A stretch of DNA of 6,204 bases, taken from Pseudomonadota bacterium. Lineage in GTDB: Bacteria > Pseudomonadota > Gammaproteobacteria > JAKAQQ01. A program made the translations under genes and the position numbers. Where the stretch lies: assembly GCA_021819635.1 (NCBI GenBank), contig JAKAQQ010000056.1, positions 1 through 6,204 of the forward strand, read 5' to 3'. Of the stretch, positions 5,318 to 6,204 are shown in pieces. Each line of letters opens with the position of its first letter. Position 1 is the first letter of the stretch. The notes below the pieces were generated by a model. That model saw only the letters and a program-made list of their open reading frames with translations, had not been told where the DNA came from and searched no databases.

Positions 5318-6204
5318 GCGTCACCGCCGCCGTCGTCCAGTGCCGCGTGGACCCCGACCGGGCGCGGCAGCGGGAGCGCGTGCGCGGATTCCTCGACTCG
5401 GCGCGCGCGGCCGGCGCCCGCCTCGTCCTCCTCCCGGAACTCGTCTTTGACCCCTACCCCGCCCAGTGCGCCCGGCCCGAGGGGCACGGACGGGCCGAGC
5501 CCGTCCCCGGCCCCACGACCGCTTGGCTCGGGGAAGAATGCCGGCGCCTCGGGATCACGGCCGTGACCTCGCTCTTCGAGCGACGCCTTCCGGGACTCGG
5601 GCACAACACCGCCGTCGTTCTCGACGCCCGTGGCCGACTCGCCGGGATCTACCGCAAGATGCACATCCCGGACGACCCCAACTTCTTCGAGAAGTACTAC
5701 TTCGCCCCGGGCGACCTCGGTTTCGTACCGGTCCGCGACGGGACCCTCGCGCTCGGGACCCTCGTCTGCTGGGACCAGTGGTTCCCGGAGGCCGCACGGC
5801 TCATGGCGCTGGCCGGGGCGGATCTCCTCCTCTACCCGACGGCGATCGGCTGGGACCCGCGTGACCCCGAACCCGTGCGCCGGGCGGAACGGGCGGCCTG
5901 GGAGATCGTCCAGCGCGCGCACGCGGTCGCCAACGCGCTGCCGGTTCTCGTCGCGAACAGGGTCGGTCGCGAGGACGACCCCTCGGGGGCGACCCCGGGC
6001 CTGGAGTTCTGGGGCGGAAGCTTCGTCACCGACGTCTTCGGCGGCGTGACGGCGGCGGCAGGCGCCACGGAGGAGACGGTGCTCCTCGCCACGCTCGAGC
6101 CCGAAGCGACCGAAGAGCAGAGGCGGCGCTGGCCGTTCCTCCGCGACCCGCGGACGGACGCCTACGGCGGGCTTGGCGCGCGGGCGGCGGCGCCCCCGGA
6201 AGAG
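5314..6204 (+). CDS. aguB: N-carbamoylputrescine amidase (nitrilase superfamily), 3' end just outside window
   Basis: A cytoplasmic carbon-nitrogen hydrolase expected to convert N-carbamoylputrescine to putrescine, CO2 and ammonia, the step after AguA. 297 codons are visible without a stop. The nitrilase catalytic triad is complete: Glu42 in LVLLPELVF, Lys115 in YRKMHIPDD and Cys152 in VCWDQWFPE. The stretch FFEKYYFAPGDLGF and the YPTAIGWDP segment after the Cys are typical of N-carbamoylputrescine amidases rather than beta-ureidopropionases. The C-terminal WPFLRDPRTDAYGGL is where the family normally ends, so probably only a few codons and the stop are missing. The start is GTG, overlapping the aguA stop (GTGA). 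The only ribosome-binding-like sequence is a G6 run five bases upstream, so coupling to aguA is likely. The neighbouring deiminase makes this assignment firm; the substrate is otherwise inferred from family resemblance. Confidence 0.95.
   Translation, partial: MSVTAAVVQCRVDPDRARQRERVRGFLDSARAAGARLVLLPELVFDPYPAQCARPEGHGRAEPVPGPTTAWLGEECRRLGITAVTSLFERRLPGLGHNTAVVLDARGRLAGIYRKMHIPDDPNFFEKYYFAPGDLGFVPVRDGTLALGTLVCWDQWFPEAARLMALAGADLLLYPTAIGWDPRDPEPVRRAERAAWEIVQRAHAVANALPVLVANRVGREDDPSGATPGLEFWGGSFVTDVFGGVTAAAGATEETVLLATLEPEATEEQRRRWPFLRDPRTDAYGGLGARAAAPPEE

Noticed and set aside
5143..5922. Minus-strand open frame across the aguA end and aguB
   Set aside because: Antisense to the intact nitrilase-fold AguB with its full catalytic triad; no features of its own.

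Overview
This is a GC-rich (roughly 70% by eye) chromosomal segment from a diderm bacterium. The gene content (LolC and LolD, an ExbB/ExbD pair, then MsbA) and the sequences themselves point to a gammaproteobacterium or close relative. I cannot name the genus. Coding density is almost complete: eight genes, the two at the window edges cut off, and one real intergenic gap of 117 bases.

Left and centre (1-3875, minus strand): a five-gene cell-envelope operon read right to left: lolC, lolD, exbB, exbD, msbA (msbA is cut by the window start). LolC and LolD form the inner-membrane ABC machine that releases mature lipoproteins to the carrier LolA. ExbB and ExbD form a proton-driven motor unit. MsbA flips lipid A-core across the inner membrane. 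The genes are packed by 4-8 base stop/start overlaps, except for a 36-base gap before exbB, so they are probably cotranscribed and largely translationally coupled. No lolE follows lolD, and no comEC-like gene lies between lolD and exbB.

Middle gap (3876-3992): the divergent intergenic region. It holds a strong Shine-Dalgarno for the rightward genes, a possible hairpin over that site and two short palindromes, but no convincing sigma-70 promoter.

Right (3993-6204, plus strand): a second compact operon: a 95-residue secreted protein of unknown function, then aguA (agmatine deiminase family), then aguB (N-carbamoylputrescine amidase, lacking only its last codons and stop). AguA and AguB together convert agmatine to putrescine in the cytoplasm. 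The small secreted protein is coupled to them by an ATGA overlap, and its link to polyamine metabolism is unexplained.

Nothing here looks like a mobile element, CRISPR array, RNA gene or defence system. The best candidates for something undescribed are the small exported protein in front of aguAB, and a C8 tract just before each of the two junctions in that operon, placed so that a -1 slip would fuse neighbouring proteins. Both are modest leads.
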